Below the pieces are notes generated by a model. It was not told where the DNA came from, did no database searches, and saw nothing but the letters and a program-made list of their open reading frames with translations. The translations under genes were made by a program, and so were the position numbers. A stretch of DNA of 64,000 bases from Hemicordylus capensis (Eukaryota; Chordata; Lepidosauria; Squamata; Cordylidae): the NCBI RefSeq assembly GCF_027244095.1, contig NC_069671.1:9367982-9431981 (forward strand), in the 5' to 3' direction. Within the stretch, counting starts at the first letter, position 1; the number at the start of each line of letters is the position of its first letter. Below are positions 1 through 9,567 of the stretch, piece after piece.

Positions 1-153
1 AGTCAGCAGGAGACTACGCAAGCCTGGTTTTGTTTTGTTTTTAATTAAGCCAAGAAGCCGTGGTGGGTTAGTCTGGGGAGATATGTCTGGGGGAGCAAAA
101 AAGTGGGTCTGGAGTGGGGGCAGCAATATCACAAGTAGCGGGCAGAGGGAGGT

Positions 154-3090
154 ATGGCGGTGGGAGTTGGGCAGGCCGTTACAGGGGAACAGAGGCCTGT
201 TCCTTTTTCCGGCCCTTCTCCCAACCCTCTGACCCTAGGGAGCTCTGAGATTACTCCTTCGAGGATTAGGGTGCTGCTGCTGAATGCCAGGTCAGTTAAC
301 GCAAAAACATCTCTCATCCACGATCTGATTGTGGATGAGCGTGCTGACCTGGTATGTGTGACGGAGACCTGGTTGGATCCGCTGGGCGGGGTCGGTCTCT
401 CTCAGCTTTGTCCTCCAGGTTTCCAGATCGTGCAGCAGCCCCGCCTCGAGGGTCGGGGAGGAGGCGTTGCAGTCATCTTTCGAGAGACCCTCCCCGTTTC
501 CAGGTGCCCGGTCAGGCAATCTCAGAATTTCGAGTGTTTGTCCTTGAAGGTGGGCCTCCGAGATAGGCTGGGGATTCTGTTGGTGTACCGACCACCCCGC
601 TGCACTTCAGTCTCCCTACCTGAGCTGGCGGGGGTGGTCTCGGAGGTGGCCTTGGGTTCCCCCAGGCTTATTGTTTTGGGGGATTTCAATGTCCACGCTG
701 AGGCCCCCCTAGTGGGTGCGACTCAGGATTTCATGGCCTCCATGGCAACCATGGGCCTGTCTCAGTTGGTATCGGGCCCTACCCACGTGGCGGGACACAC
801 TCTGGATCTGGTTTTTGCTGACCGGGTAATAAATGACCTGGAGGTGGGAGAATTTGAGACCACTCCCTTGTCATGGACAGATCATCACCTGGTGGGGTTT
901 AGTTTGACTGCTCCGTCTACCCTCTGCAGGGGTGGTGGGCCGATTAAGATGGTCCGCCCCCGGAGGCTTATGGATCCGCTTGGATTTCAGACGGCCCTCG
1001 GGGAGTTTCCAGTGTCCAGAGCTGGTGACCCTGTCGAGGCCTTGGTTGATCTCTGGAATGGAGAGATGGCCCGGGCTGTTGACACGGTTGCCCCCAAGCG
1101 CCCTCTCCGGTTTGGTGGAGCCCGTTCCGCTCCTTGGTTTTCCTCGGAGCTTAGGGCGATGAAGCAACTCGGACGATGGCTGGAGCGACGCTGGAGGAAG
1201 AGTCGTCACGAATCCGATCGAACACGGGCTAGAACCCATTTTAGGGACTACGCCGTGGCGGTGGGTGCGGCGAAGAAACGTTTTTTCTCCGCCTCCATTG
1301 CATCTGCTCAGTGCAGGCAAACAGAGCTGTTTCGTGTGGTGAAAACATTGTTCCACACATCCCCCCGGACAATGGGGGAAGAGCCATCTACAGCTCTTTG
1401 TGATCGGTTTGCCTGTCACTTTGCAGATAAAGTCGCTTGCATCCGTGCTGACCTGGACTCCAGAGTTTTGGCAGTTCCGGTAGACGTGCCTTTGGTACCA
1501 TCTGGTCCCGTTGTGTTGGATTCTTTTCGGTTGGTGCGGCCTGAGGATGTGGACAAGATCCTGGGCAGTGTGCGGGCGACTTCGTGCGCTCTTGACCCTT
1601 GCCCTTCATGGCTAATAAAAGCTGCCAGGGAGGGGACAGGCAGATGGCTGGAGGTGATCGTTAATGCTTCATTAAGGGAGGGCAGGATGCCATCGGGCCT
1701 TAAGGAGGCGGTGGTAAGACCTCTATTAAAAAAGCCCTCCCTTGATCCCTCCAGCCTGGACAACTATAGACCTGTGTCTAACCTTCCCTTTTTGGGCAAG
1801 GTGATAGAGCGTGTGGTGGCGTCCCAGCTGCAGAGGGTCTTGGATGATACGGATTATCTGGACCCTTTTCAATCTGGCTTCCACCCCGGGTATGGGACTG
1901 AGACTGCCTTGGTCGCTCTAGTGGATGACCTATGCCGGGAACTAGACAGGGGGAGTGCGTCCCTGTTGGTTCTGCTGGACCTCTCGGCGGCGTTCGATAC
2001 CATCGACCATGGTATCCTTCTGGGCCGCCTCTCGAGTATGGGAATCGGAGGCACTGCGTTGCAGTGGTTCCGGTCCTTTCTTGAGGGGAGGGTCCAGAAG
2101 GTGGTGCTGGGGGACTACTGCTCGGCCCCGTGGCCGTTGGCCTGTGGGGTCCCGCAGGGTTCGGTCTTGTCCCCCATGCTGTTTAACATCTACATGAAGC
2201 CGCTGGGAGAGGTCATCCGGGGATTTGGACTGGGTTGTCAGCAATATGCGGATGACACTCAGCTCTATCTCTCCTTGTCATCTGATCCTAGGGAGGCGGT
2301 GGATGTCCTGAATCGGGGGCTGGAGGCCGTGATGGGTTGGATGTGGGCTAACAAACTGAAATTGAATCCGGATAAGACGGAGGTACTGTTGGTCAGTAGG
2401 AGAGCCAATCGGGATGAGGAGATTTTACCAGTTCTGGATGGGGTTGCACTCCCCTTGAAGGAGCAAGTACGCAGCTTGGGGGTACTACTGGACCCGGCTC
2501 TGCTTTTGGAAGCTCAGGTGGAGGCGGTGGCCAGGGGTGCCTTTGCATGGCTTCGGCTGGTGCGCCAGCTGCGTCCCTTTCTCGAGAAGGCAGATCTGGC
2601 CACGGTTACCCACGCCTTAGTCACGTCACGGCTGGATTACTGTAACGCGCTCTACGTGGGGCTGCCCTTGAAGAATATCCGGAAACTGCAGCTAGTGCAA
2701 AACGCGGCAGCGAGGGTTTTATCCAGAGCTGCCCGTTGGGAACATATCACCCCCATTTTGAAAGAGCTGCACTGGCTACCGGTTCGTTTCCGGGTCCAAT
2801 TCAAGGTGCTGGTTTTGACCTTTAAAGCCCTAAACGGTTTGGGCCCGGGGTATTTGAGGGACTGCCTGCTCCCAAGGGTTGCTGCCCGCTTGACGAGGAC
2901 ATCTGAGGGGGCCCTGCTCCGGGTGCCGACAATGAGAGAGGCCCGGCTGTTGTGCACTCGGGACAGGGCCTTCTCTGTTGCTGCCCCCAGACTCTGGAAT
3001 GCTCTCCCAGTGGCCATTCGTTCCTCGGACTCCATCATGGCTTTTAGGAAGCTTGTAAAGACCTGGCTTTTTACCCAGGCTTTTACATAA
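154..3090 (+). CDS. L2 LINE ORF2 protein: endonuclease and reverse transcriptase
   Basis: Predicted enzyme of target-primed reverse transcription: it nicks chromosomal DNA and copies its own RNA there. An APE-type endonuclease occupies about residues 38-252, with LLNARS (Asn44), TETWLD (Glu71), GDFN (176-179) and the terminal SWTDHH (Asp243-His244). The reverse transcriptase spans about 515-790, with RPVSNLPFLGKVIERV (539-554), DLSAAFD (609-615), GVPQGSVLSP (665-674) and the catalytic YADD (698-701). The C-terminal region has KLQLVQNAAARVL and LHWLPV, typical of L2. At 978 residues it is about family length, and no stop or frameshift breaks it. The start is the first ATG upstream of the endonuclease; an earlier start is possible. 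Activity is inferred, not shown. Confidence 0.92.
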   Translation: MAVGVGQAVTGEQRPVPFSGPSPNPLTLGSSEITPSRIRVLLLNARSVNAKTSLIHDLIVDERADLVCVTETWLDPLGGVGLSQLCPPGFQIVQQPRLEGRGGGVAVIFRETLPVSRCPVRQSQNFECLSLKVGLRDRLGILLVYRPPRCTSVSLPELAGVVSEVALGSPRLIVLGDFNVHAEAPLVGATQDFMASMATMGLSQLVSGPTHVAGHTLDLVFADRVINDLEVGEFETTPLSWTDHHLVGFSLTAPSTLCRGGGPIKMVRPRRLMDPLGFQTALGEFPVSRAGDPVEALVDLWNGEMARAVDTVAPKRPLRFGGARSAPWFSSELRAMKQLGRWLERRWRKSRHESDRTRARTHFRDYAVAVGAAKKRFFSASIASAQCRQTELFRVVKTLFHTSPRTMGEEPSTALCDRFACHFADKVACIRADLDSRVLAVPVDVPLVPSGPVVLDSFRLVRPEDVDKILGSVRATSCALDPCPSWLIKAAREGTGRWLEVIVNASLREGRMPSGLKEAVVRPLLKKPSLDPSSLDNYRPVSNLPFLGKVIERVVASQLQRVLDDTDYLDPFQSGFHPGYGTETALVALVDDLCRELDRGSASLLVLLDLSAAFDTIDHGILLGRLSSMGIGGTALQWFRSFLEGRVQKVVLGDYCSAPWPLACGVPQGSVLSPMLFNIYMKPLGEVIRGFGLGCQQYADDTQLYLSLSSDPREAVDVLNRGLEAVMGWMWANKLKLNPDKTEVLLVSRRANRDEEILPVLDGVALPLKEQVRSLGVLLDPALLLEAQVEAVARGAFAWLRLVRQLRPFLEKADLATVTHALVTSRLDYCNALYVGLPLKNIRKLQLVQNAAARVLSRAARWEHITPILKELHWLPVRFRVQFKVLVLTFKALNGLGPGYLRDCLLPRVAARLTRTSEGALLRVPTMREARLLCTRDRAFSVAAPRLWNALPVAIRSSDSIMAFRKLVKTWLFTQAFT

Positions 3091-3283
3091 TCGTTTTTAC
3101 TGCTGCTTCTGGGTGTTTTTATTTCTTGTATTGTTTTATGCCTGTTTTTATATGTTTTTATATTCTAAGCATGTTGTTTTTATTGTGTTTTTATTGTATG
3201 TTTTTAACTTTTGTAAACCGCCTTGGGGTTATATTTTAACGAAAGGCGGTATAAAAATGCTTAAATAAATAAATAAATAAATA
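3091..3283 (+). other. L2 3' UTR and tail
   Basis: T-rich 3' UTR ending in a short stem-loop and AAAT repeats. In L2-clade elements this terminal stem is what the reverse transcriptase is thought to recognise. The same end recurs, more worn, on many fragments and on two non-autonomous repeats in this window. Confidence 0.8.
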
Positions 3284-3365
3284 CCGAAGAAGGCACTCTC
3301 TAAGGTAGCCTGGACCCAAGCCATTCAGAGCTTTAAAGGAAATAACCAGCACTTTTAGGACCCCT
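3284..3365 (-). mobile_element. L2 LINE ORF2 fragment
   Basis: The minus strand reads KVLVISFKALNGLGPGYLRE, the conserved C-terminal stretch of L2 ORF2. It abuts the tail of the plus-strand L2 in the opposite orientation. It comes from an older subfamily than the intact copy and is only about 80 bp long. Confidence 0.8.
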
Positions 3366-3497
3366 GAGCTGGCCGGGGGGTGGGTGGGTTCGGCTCGAGG
3401 TTGAACCAAGTCAAACCGAACCAGACTCAAGGGCAAGCCATCAAACATGCCTTTGATGGCAAACTGGCTTGACCTTGAGCCGGTTCACACATCCCTA
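3366..3497. mobile_element. hAT-like MITE of the AACCGG family, one end
   Basis: Rich in GGTTCG/CGAACC words and ending in CCGGTTCACACATCCCTA, which matches the right end of the better preserved copies at 3983, 6591 and 30435. The left end is missing. AT-rich DNA with no recognised content follows to about 3624. Confidence 0.55.
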
Positions 3498-3624
3498 TAG
3501 CAGCTATATGTATAATTTAATAAATTTACTAATATTTTAACATATATATAGGATATTAGTACTTTTAAAAATATATAGGAGAGGGAATTTAGTACACTTG
3601 TAGCCTCCCCTTCCTCCAAGAAGC

Positions 3625-3880
3625 TCCGTTGATGTGCAGCACTTGTACAATGAGTGTACAGTGCACACAGGTACAGATCTGTAGACATCTAGTCATTCCC
3701 ATGTTATGCTGAATGCCGGTACAGAAGTACACTTCCTATCTATACCAGGCATTTGAAGGACCTGTATCCAGGTTCACTTTTGAAATGTACACAGGTACAG
3801 TCATTCGCACAAACACTGGTCCAAGTGTGCAGAAATCTGTATACTTGAGTACAGTATGATGTCTGAATCTGGGTATTGTG
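3625..3880 (-). repeat. Dispersed GTACAGGT-rich repeat, minus orientation
   Basis: Contains several copies of ACAGGTACAG and its complement, and the words ACACTTCCTATCT and CAGGCATTTGAAGGACCTG. The same words occur in the reverse order and strand at 41100-41335, so these are two copies of one interspersed family. The end AGTATGATGTCTGAATCTGG mirrors CTGATTCAGACATTATGCT in the other copy. No coding capacity; class unknown. Confidence 0.6.
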
Positions 3881-3884
3881 CTGA

Positions 3885-3982
3885 AAACCAGGGTTGATCC
3901 TGGAACAAGGGTGGGAAAACTTGGTCCTCTAGCATGATGGGAGTTTTGGTTTAACAACAGCTGAAGGGTCACGTTTGCCCAC
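3885..3982. mobile_element. hAT-like MITE fragment
   Basis: The words AACTTGGTCCTCTAGCATGA and GGGAGTTTTGGTTTAACAAC are worn versions of the ACTTCAACTCCCATAATCCC palindromic hAT elements found later in the window. Short and diverged. Confidence 0.4.
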
Positions 3983-4187
3983 TAGGGATGTGCGAACGGG
4001 TTTGATGGTCTGATATAGAATCAACTACAGAATCAAGTTGGTTTTTTAAAATTGTAAGTAATTTTTTTTAATTTGCCCATCCCAACTAAACTGGGGAGGG
4101 GTGTTTGGGAGCGCCCAAACGGAACATGCCCAATCCGATTTAAGTCCGGTCAGACTCAAACTGAACCAGGTTTTGTGTACACCCTTA
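3983..4187. mobile_element. hAT-like MITE of the AACCGG family, shortened copy
   Basis: Starts TAGGGATGTGCGAACGGG and ends GTGTACACCCTTA, giving short inverted ends. The flanks TTGCCCAC (3975-3982) and TTGCTCAC (4188-4195) match at 7 of 8 bases, the target duplication length of hAT elements. At 205 bp it is an internally deleted relative of the 577-580 bp copies. Confidence 0.7.
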
Positions 4188-4344
4188 TTGCTCACTCCTG
4201 CCCCAGAATGACTAGTTAGGGGGACCAAAGGGGGAGCAAAGAACTTTATTAGGGGTCCAGGGTGCAAGGATCTTGTATACAGTATTTATAGAGCTAAGGT
4301 AATTAAAGTAAATAAACTAAAGAACAGTAATGAAGCCTTCTTGA

Positions 4345-4470
4345 CAATTCATTATTTATTTTTGATTTCACATGTTTTTATTCCACCCACAACCGGCATC
4401 TCTGGGCAGCTTACAGTTAAAAACATTTAAACATGAAATCAATTAAACAATTAAAATCATTTTCAAAAGT
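4345..4470 (-). mobile_element. L2 LINE 3' UTR fragment
   Basis: Reversed L2 tail: TTATTTATTTTTGATTTCAC, then CTCTGGGCAGCTTACAGTTA, the complement of the AACTGCCCAGAG word at L2 3' ends. No coding remains. Confidence 0.6.
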
Positions 4471-5094
4471 ATTCCAAAAATGGGCCAGATACCTGTTAGA
4501 AAATACTAGGCTGGTGGTTCACGGGATTTGAAAAAACTTGTGTGCCTGAAAAAGAATCTGTGCTTAGAAAGGGAATAGCTTTATCAGAGCCTCCTGGCTT
4601 CTAGCATTCCTATAAAGTATTCTTCCGTTGCCTCATAACGGACACCAAAATGCAGACAACTAGACACCAGATAAGGAGACAAGATCAGAGAGGTAGTGCA
4701 GGAAAGTTATAATAAATCAGGTGCCTCAGAATTGATCCATTCCTCTTAACATCCCTTCCAGGACATGCTACACATGGTAAATCAAACTTCGGTATATTCC
4801 CTTTGAAATTCAAACTGTAATATTACGATAAATAAAAGTGCCACTGTTTGTTTGTTTTTTAAAGAAGTGAGCCTTTGATCATTGCCTGAATGTCTAGAAG
4901 AAGAATATCTCGCGTTTCCATTCTTTTCCATGCCACAAAGGGCTTATCGAGAATAGTGCTGGATTTGGGTTCTTGGGAAGGGCTGGCTTTCTATGTATTC
5001 TTCAGGGCATTTGGGGTTGCAGGGATTTGGGGTTGCAGAATGCAGCCAGGTATGTACTCCGGTAGTCAGGTGCTAACATTGCCAGATGGCACCA
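4471..5094. other. Unique sequence, nothing recognised
   Basis: About 620 bp of mixed composition. I see no repeat family, splice-bounded exon or convincing coding frame here. Confidence 0.5.
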
Positions 5095-5362
5095 AAGGAA
5101 GGAAAGGAAAGGAAAGGAAAGGTTGTGCCATCGAGTCAATGTTGACTCCTGGCGACCACAGAGCCATGTGGTTTTCTTGGTAGAATACAGGAGTGTTTGA
5201 CCATTGCCTCCTCCCATGCAGTATGAGATGATGCCTTTCAGCACCTTCCTATATCACTTATGCCCAATATAGGAGTTCACCATATTCTAGTAAATACACC
5301 AGTGGGGATTCGAACCAACAGCCTCCTGCTCTCTAGGCAGGTTGCTTCCCCGCTGAGCCATC
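5095..5362 (-). mobile_element. RTE-tailed tRNA-derived SINE
   Basis: On the minus strand: a tRNA-like head with B box GGTTCGAATCCCC (read here as GGGGATTCGAACC), a body with GATATAGGAAGATGCTGAAA and GGCAATGGTAAACCCCTCCT, and an end in GGAGTCGACACCGACTCGAC-type sequence. A run of GGAAA repeats, the SINE tail on this strand, lies at the left edge. The same family recurs at about ten places in the window. Confidence 0.85.
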
Positions 5363-5460
5363 ATCATTGAACTAGATGGACCAATGCTTTGACTGTATAA
5401 CCGGCAAAGGAAGAAGATGCAGGTTATATAGTCAGAGCATTGGTCCATTAGTTCAATGAT
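5363..5460. repeat. Inverted repeat made from SINE tails
   Basis: Arms at 5363-5402 and 5421-5460 are near-perfect reverse complements of about 40 bp with an 18-base spacer. Each arm contains CTAGATGGACCAATG, the tail word of the CR1-tailed SINEs, so this is probably two SINE ends joined head to head. Confidence 0.75.
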
Positions 5461-5678
5461 GAGAGTAGGAGCAAGGTAGGAGGAAAACTTGGGTAGAAGT
5501 GATTGTGTGGAAGCAAGGTAGGAGGAAAAGCTACCCAGGTTTTCCTCCTCCTTTGCTTCCACACAATCACTCCTACCCAGGCTTTCCGCCTACATTGCTT
5601 CCACACAACCAAAAATTGGGGGCATACACAGCCCCCAAACCTGGGTACAACACAGGTTTTGTTTGTGTGAATGGCCTC
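5461..5678. repeat. Hairpin-rich element with GAGGC-type end
   Basis: GTGATTGTGTGGAAGCAAGG and GGAGGAAAA occur direct and then inverted, so 5494-5577 can fold into a long stem. The right edge reads GTGTGAATGGCCTC, resembling the ends of the multi-hairpin and GAGGC elements elsewhere. The left end is not clear. Confidence 0.5.
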
Positions 5679-5697
5679 ATTGTCTTCTGCAAGCAAA

Positions 5698-5817
5698 TCT
5701 CCATGGTTTCAAGAAGAAGTCTTTCCCAGTCCCACCTAGAGATGCGAGGGATTGAACCTGGGACCTTCTGCATGCTAAGCAGATGCTCTACCACTGAGCT
5801 ACAGTCCTATCCCCAAG
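5698..5817 (-). mobile_element. tRNA-headed SINE, head half
   Basis: The minus strand shows A box TAGCTCAGTGGTAGAGCA and B box GGTTCAATCCC. The anticodon-arm-like loop TTAGCAT would carry AGC, suggesting tRNA-Ala ancestry. The CR1-like tail is absent in this copy. Confidence 0.85.
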
Positions 5818-6590
5818 GGGCTTCAATTCCTAGCAACACCAATGGAAAGAAATAGGTAGTAGGTGATGTTAGAGACAGTAATCTTTGTTCCCATTCAGTG
5901 CAAACCTGGCAAAGCGTCCTTGATTTTTCCTTTCCACTCTTTCCTTTAAAAATAGCTGGACTTTTTCTTTTTTCTTTTCTTTTTTTGGTAATAGCTGACA
6001 TCCCCACTAACAGTATTCATGTGCAACCTGAAAAAGGTGCATGCACAGCACTAGGACCCATGCTTTTCAAGTATGGATGCTAATGTGAGGGGGCAATATC
6101 TACTGATTTCCCTTAGATGTCATCTGTGTGACCCATAACTATGTTCCTGAGGGCTGCTTTAGTGGTGGTGGTAAGGACCAGGAATTTTGACAGCAGAATT
6201 CCCCTCTTTCTGACACTCACAGTCCTGCAATACTTGCTTGCTACCCCAAGACCAGCTCTCCTCCCATCAATTCCAAATGTTCCAAAGGTTCATTTGGAAG
6301 TTGGATGTCCGTAACTCAGAATGCATATAGTTTCCAAGAGAACTGAGAACTTGTTTGGAAGGGTGGGTTGGCATTGTAAAACTGGGACTTCCTTGATGTA
6401 TTATGCTACAGAACTTTGTATGCCTGGATGTCCTTAAGTCAGATGTTCATAACTTGGGGAGTGCCTGTAGAAGCAAGTTTTCTTCACACTTCATCTCATG
6501 GACACCCACTGGGAAACCATCAAATCCCACCTTCTCAGCAGCTGCAGCCCAACTTCCACATTCAGATATTTTCCAGCAAGCTGGATCTAT
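5818..6590. other. Unique sequence, nothing recognised
   Basis: About 770 bp with no repeat I can name. Short open frames here have no recognisable motifs and no splice context. Confidence 0.5.
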
Positions 6591-7167
6591 TAGGTATGTG
6601 CAGAACCGGTTCTATTGGACCTGGTTCAGTTTGAACTAGGCCAGTTCAACCAGTTCAAAATCGAACCGGACCGCACCCCCCCAACGGGTGACGGCCTGAG
6701 TTTGGACCAAACCGACCTGGGCTTGAATGAAACTGGTTCGGAGGTTTGAAGGGTATGTTTGTGAAGCGGAATCCAGTGAAGATTGTAAAACAGAAGTAAA
6801 ATACTTCTAATGGCAGCTGGGGGTGGGGTGAAAGGCAGTGGCAGCTGGGAGCCATGCTGCTGGGAGTGCCGGACCCGATTCAGAGTTTAGAGGAGCCAAC
6901 AATACCAACACTGCCCCCCCCATTAGAAGTATTTTAAAGGAAGGGTTCCCCACTTTGCTTTTAAAGGGGAATCCTCACCAGATTCCCCTTTAAAAGCATA
7001 TCCCTTGAACCAAATTGATACCAGTTCCAAACTGGTATGACCTGGTTCGACTGTTGAACTGAACCAGGGATGGGTTCCACTCAAGCTGGCTCACGGACCA
7101 GCAGTCTGGTTCGAATTTGGTTTGAATTAGAACCAAACCGCCAGAATCGGTCCCGTGCACACCCCTA
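6591..7167. mobile_element. hAT-like MITE of the AACCGG family, full copy
   Basis: 577 bp with ends TAGGTATGTGCAGAACCGG and TGCACACCCCTA, flanked by a perfect 8-bp duplication GGATCTAT (6583-6590 and 7168-7175). Both flanking arms are packed with AACCGGTT, GGTTCGA and CTGGTTC words, and the middle holds a smaller inverted repeat around TTCCCCTTTAAAAGCA. No transposase frame, so it is non-autonomous. Confidence 0.85.
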
Positions 7168-7175
7168 GGATCTAT

Positions 7176-7490
7176 CATGTAGATTTTCTCCATCAATTTT
7201 CCATGACACAGAGCTCGTAACGGCCTATGATTCAGCAGCAGGGCTAATATACAATCTATGACATTTCTTTGCCTGGACCTTTAATCCCATCAGCTTGCAA
7301 AATGACTGTAAAATTCTAATATTGCTGTATGTTTTGGCCATGAATCACTAAGCAGGAACCCTGTCATTTGCAAATGCCAGTGCTGACACTTCTTTCTCTT
7401 GGGGTATGAATGGCGTCTGCAGCACCTGCTTCCTCCATTTGGCAAATGAGAAGGTCCATAGGAAGCCTGAAGTACATTGCAAGGGAGCAA
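7176..7490. other. Unique sequence, nothing recognised
   Basis: About 315 bp. No repeat, coding motif or RNA gene seen. Confidence 0.5.
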
Positions 7491-7492
7491 CA

Positions 7493-7760
7493 TAAGAACA
7501 TAAGAACAGTCCTGCTGGATCAGGCCCAAGGGCTATCTAGTCCAGCATCCTGTTTCACCCAGTGGCCCACCAGATGCCTCTGAGAATCCCACAGGCAAGA
7601 TCTGAGGTCATGCCTACATTGATGCCCCTACAACTGGTATTTAGAGGCATCTTGCCTCTGAGGCTAGAGGTGGCCTATAGCCACCAGACTAGTAGCCACT
7701 GATAGACCTCACATTAATATCTACCAGTGCTGAAGGAGTACCTCACATTAATATATATCT
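7493..7760 (-). mobile_element. CR1 LINE 3' end
   Basis: Reverse orientation CR1 tail: the octamer-like end ACATAAGAACATAAGAACA, then CCTGCTGGATCAGGCCCA, CTAGTCCAGCATCCTGTTTC and CTGGTATTTAGAGGCATC. These words recur in the same order at 20.9, 34.3 and 43.2 kb. 5' truncated, as CR1 copies usually are. Confidence 0.85.
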
Positions 7761-7761
7761 A

Positions 7762-7860
7762 TCAGTAATAACTAATAATAATAATAATAATAAGGAGAAG
7801 AAGAAGAAGAAGAAGAAGAAGAAGACTATCTTGCATTATTATCTACCAGTGCTGAAGGTG
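7762..7860. repeat. AAT and AAG microsatellites with flanking duplication
   Basis: An (AAT)n run passes into an (AAG)n run. The words ATCTACCAGTGCTGAAGG occur on both sides (about 7720 and 7842), so a short segment was duplicated around the repeat. Confidence 0.8.
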
Positions 7861-7944
7861 TTTTAACCTTGTTAGATGACCACAACAATGATATATATCA
7901 TCTTATTGATGTAAAACACTTTTGGAACCTTTGTTGATTGAGGG

Positions 7945-7946
7945 GT

Positions 7947-7984
<38 letters not shown>
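7945..7984. repeat. GT microsatellite
   Basis: About 40 bp of nearly pure GT dinucleotides, with a second short GT run at 8131-8158. Confidence 0.9.
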
Positions 7985-7987
<3 letters not shown>

Positions 7988-8009
7988 ATATAGTGATGCT
8001 GTTCTGGGG

Positions 8010-8100
8010 TTGGATAGGGAAAGTTATGCTCTCCCTGCTAAATATAAGAGAATCACAACTTTAAAAGGTGCCTCTTGGCTCCCTTAGCAGAGGATAGCTG
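8010..8100 (-). mobile_element. L2-tailed dispersed repeat fragment
   Basis: Contains GGTTGGATAGGGAAAGTTAT, AGAGAATCACAACTTTAAAA and GGTGCCTCTT, words of the L2-tailed repeat better seen at 25.85 and 47.2 kb. Confidence 0.55.
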
Positions 8101-8159
8101 GATTCTACTCTGCACCTCCCATATACTCTGTGTGTGTGTGTCTCTGTGTGTGTGTGTGG

Positions 8160-8620
8160 CCATCATTAGCTGTGGTTTTGTTAATGTTTGCCTGGACACC
8201 AACCTGGAGGAAATTCCACTAGAGGATGAGGAGTCTTCCTCAACTTGATTCCCTGGGCCCAATACTCACACCCGAGATCCTTCAGGGCTAAAGCAGCCGG
8301 AGCTGGATTTGTCTTCAGAAGAGCATCGTGGATCCGGTGCTCCCAGGCAGGGCCTGCCTGTTCTTCAGATTCCCCTACACTGGCCCAAGTCCCCTGGAGC
8401 AGAGGCAACACTGCACCAGGGCAGAGTTCCAGCCCTGAAGGTGGGGTACTCACCTGGGTCTCTTCCCAATAGGCCAAATCAGGAGGAGGGGGAGACCAGC
8501 AAAAGTTCTTGCTCTGAAGCAGAGATCCAGGAGGGAGTGGAGCTCTCAGTGGTTGCATAAACCCTCTGTTGGCACCAGGCTTCTGCTGGATCAACAGCTC
8601 CCATGCTTGCTACCGTGCCT
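8160..8620. other. GC-rich unclassified block
   Basis: More GC-rich than its surroundings, with overlapping open frames on both strands (137 codons on the minus strand, 8181-8594). None shows a known motif. It could be worn transposon sequence; I cannot assign it. Confidence 0.35.
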
Positions 8621-9567
8621 GCCCTGCATGATCTTGTTCAATTGCCTTGAGCAGGCCAATGGGGAAGCAGCCTTACAGCCACCATGCCAACTGGGAATGC
8701 GTGCCAGGAGTTACTGTACAATCAAGTAACTATACAATTACTGTGGGCGTAATATCAGTAAGGGAATTACCGCATTTATTTTCCCCAATCAGCTGGTCCT
8801 TAATGCAAGGTCGCTTTCACTCCACATCAATTATCGCCTCCTGCAAACCCTCTATGCTGATCAATAAACGGTAGCTGTTCATCTGTGAAATAGTCTCCTG
8901 AGTGTCAATGAGCCATGAAGTTAAACATCCTTTCATTAGCAACTTTTAAGTATCTTTCATTCCCCCTTCTCCCTCCCCATCCCTTTCCCTTTCCCTCAAC
9001 TCCAGAGTTGGTTTCTAAGCCAAGTAGCCTCTGTTTACCTATTGTGAGATCACTCTGGCCACGATTCAGTTAAGCAATGGCAGGGTTATGATGTTTGCTT
9101 GGATGCATGGCTAAGCGCAGAGAGAGGAATGTCCCTCCAAGGCAGTGCATGGCAAAGACGTCTGGGCTGACCCACTTAAAAAAAATTAAAGTGCGAAGAG
9201 GATGTTTTGCCAAGTCATCTGTACTATGAAGCCACCTTGTCTGAGCTTCTGCAGCTGGTTCAGCATTATTGTCTATGAGACATTTCTGAAAGCCCACAGA
9301 ACTCTGCAGCAATGGTGACAGAAGTGTGATTTGATCTGTGGAACTCTCTGCCTCAAAACATGGCAATGGGCACTAGTTAGAATGATTAAAAAATGATCAG
9401 CAACAAGAATTTGAAGATGGGAAAGGGTTTGGAGATAAAAGGCAATTTGCGGGGAGGGGGAAGTCCTTGTAAACTCGCCTGTGAATTTTGAGGGGGCAGT
9501 TTTACCACTGTTTAGCATTAAAAAAATAAATCCATGCCTCTGCAAGTAACAGTGGTAGCAATAGTCA
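8621..9567. other. Unique sequence, nothing recognised
   Basis: About 950 bp with no recognisable repeat or gene. A C-rich stretch lies near 8960-9000. Confidence 0.5.

Larger units (their letters stand above)
1..3283 (+). mobile_element. L2-clade LINE, 3' part with whole ORF2
   Basis: A non-LTR retrotransposon copy running off the left window edge. It holds one open frame with endonuclease and reverse transcriptase, then a short AT-rich 3' UTR and an (AAAT)n tail. The YADDTQLY, DLSAAFDTIDH and GVPQGSVLSP signatures are those of the L2 branch of the CR1 superfamily; CR1 itself usually has FADDTKL. The tail carries a small stem (AACCGCCTT pairing with AAAGGCGGT) followed by TATAAAAATG and AAAT repeats, the usual L2 end. 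Any ORF1 would lie to the left, outside the window. The open frame and clean tail point to a young insertion. Confidence 0.92.

Noticed and set aside
8181-8594. Minus-strand 137-codon frame as a gene
   Set aside because: Proline- and leucine-rich text without motifs in a GC-rich block; plus-strand frames are open at the same place.
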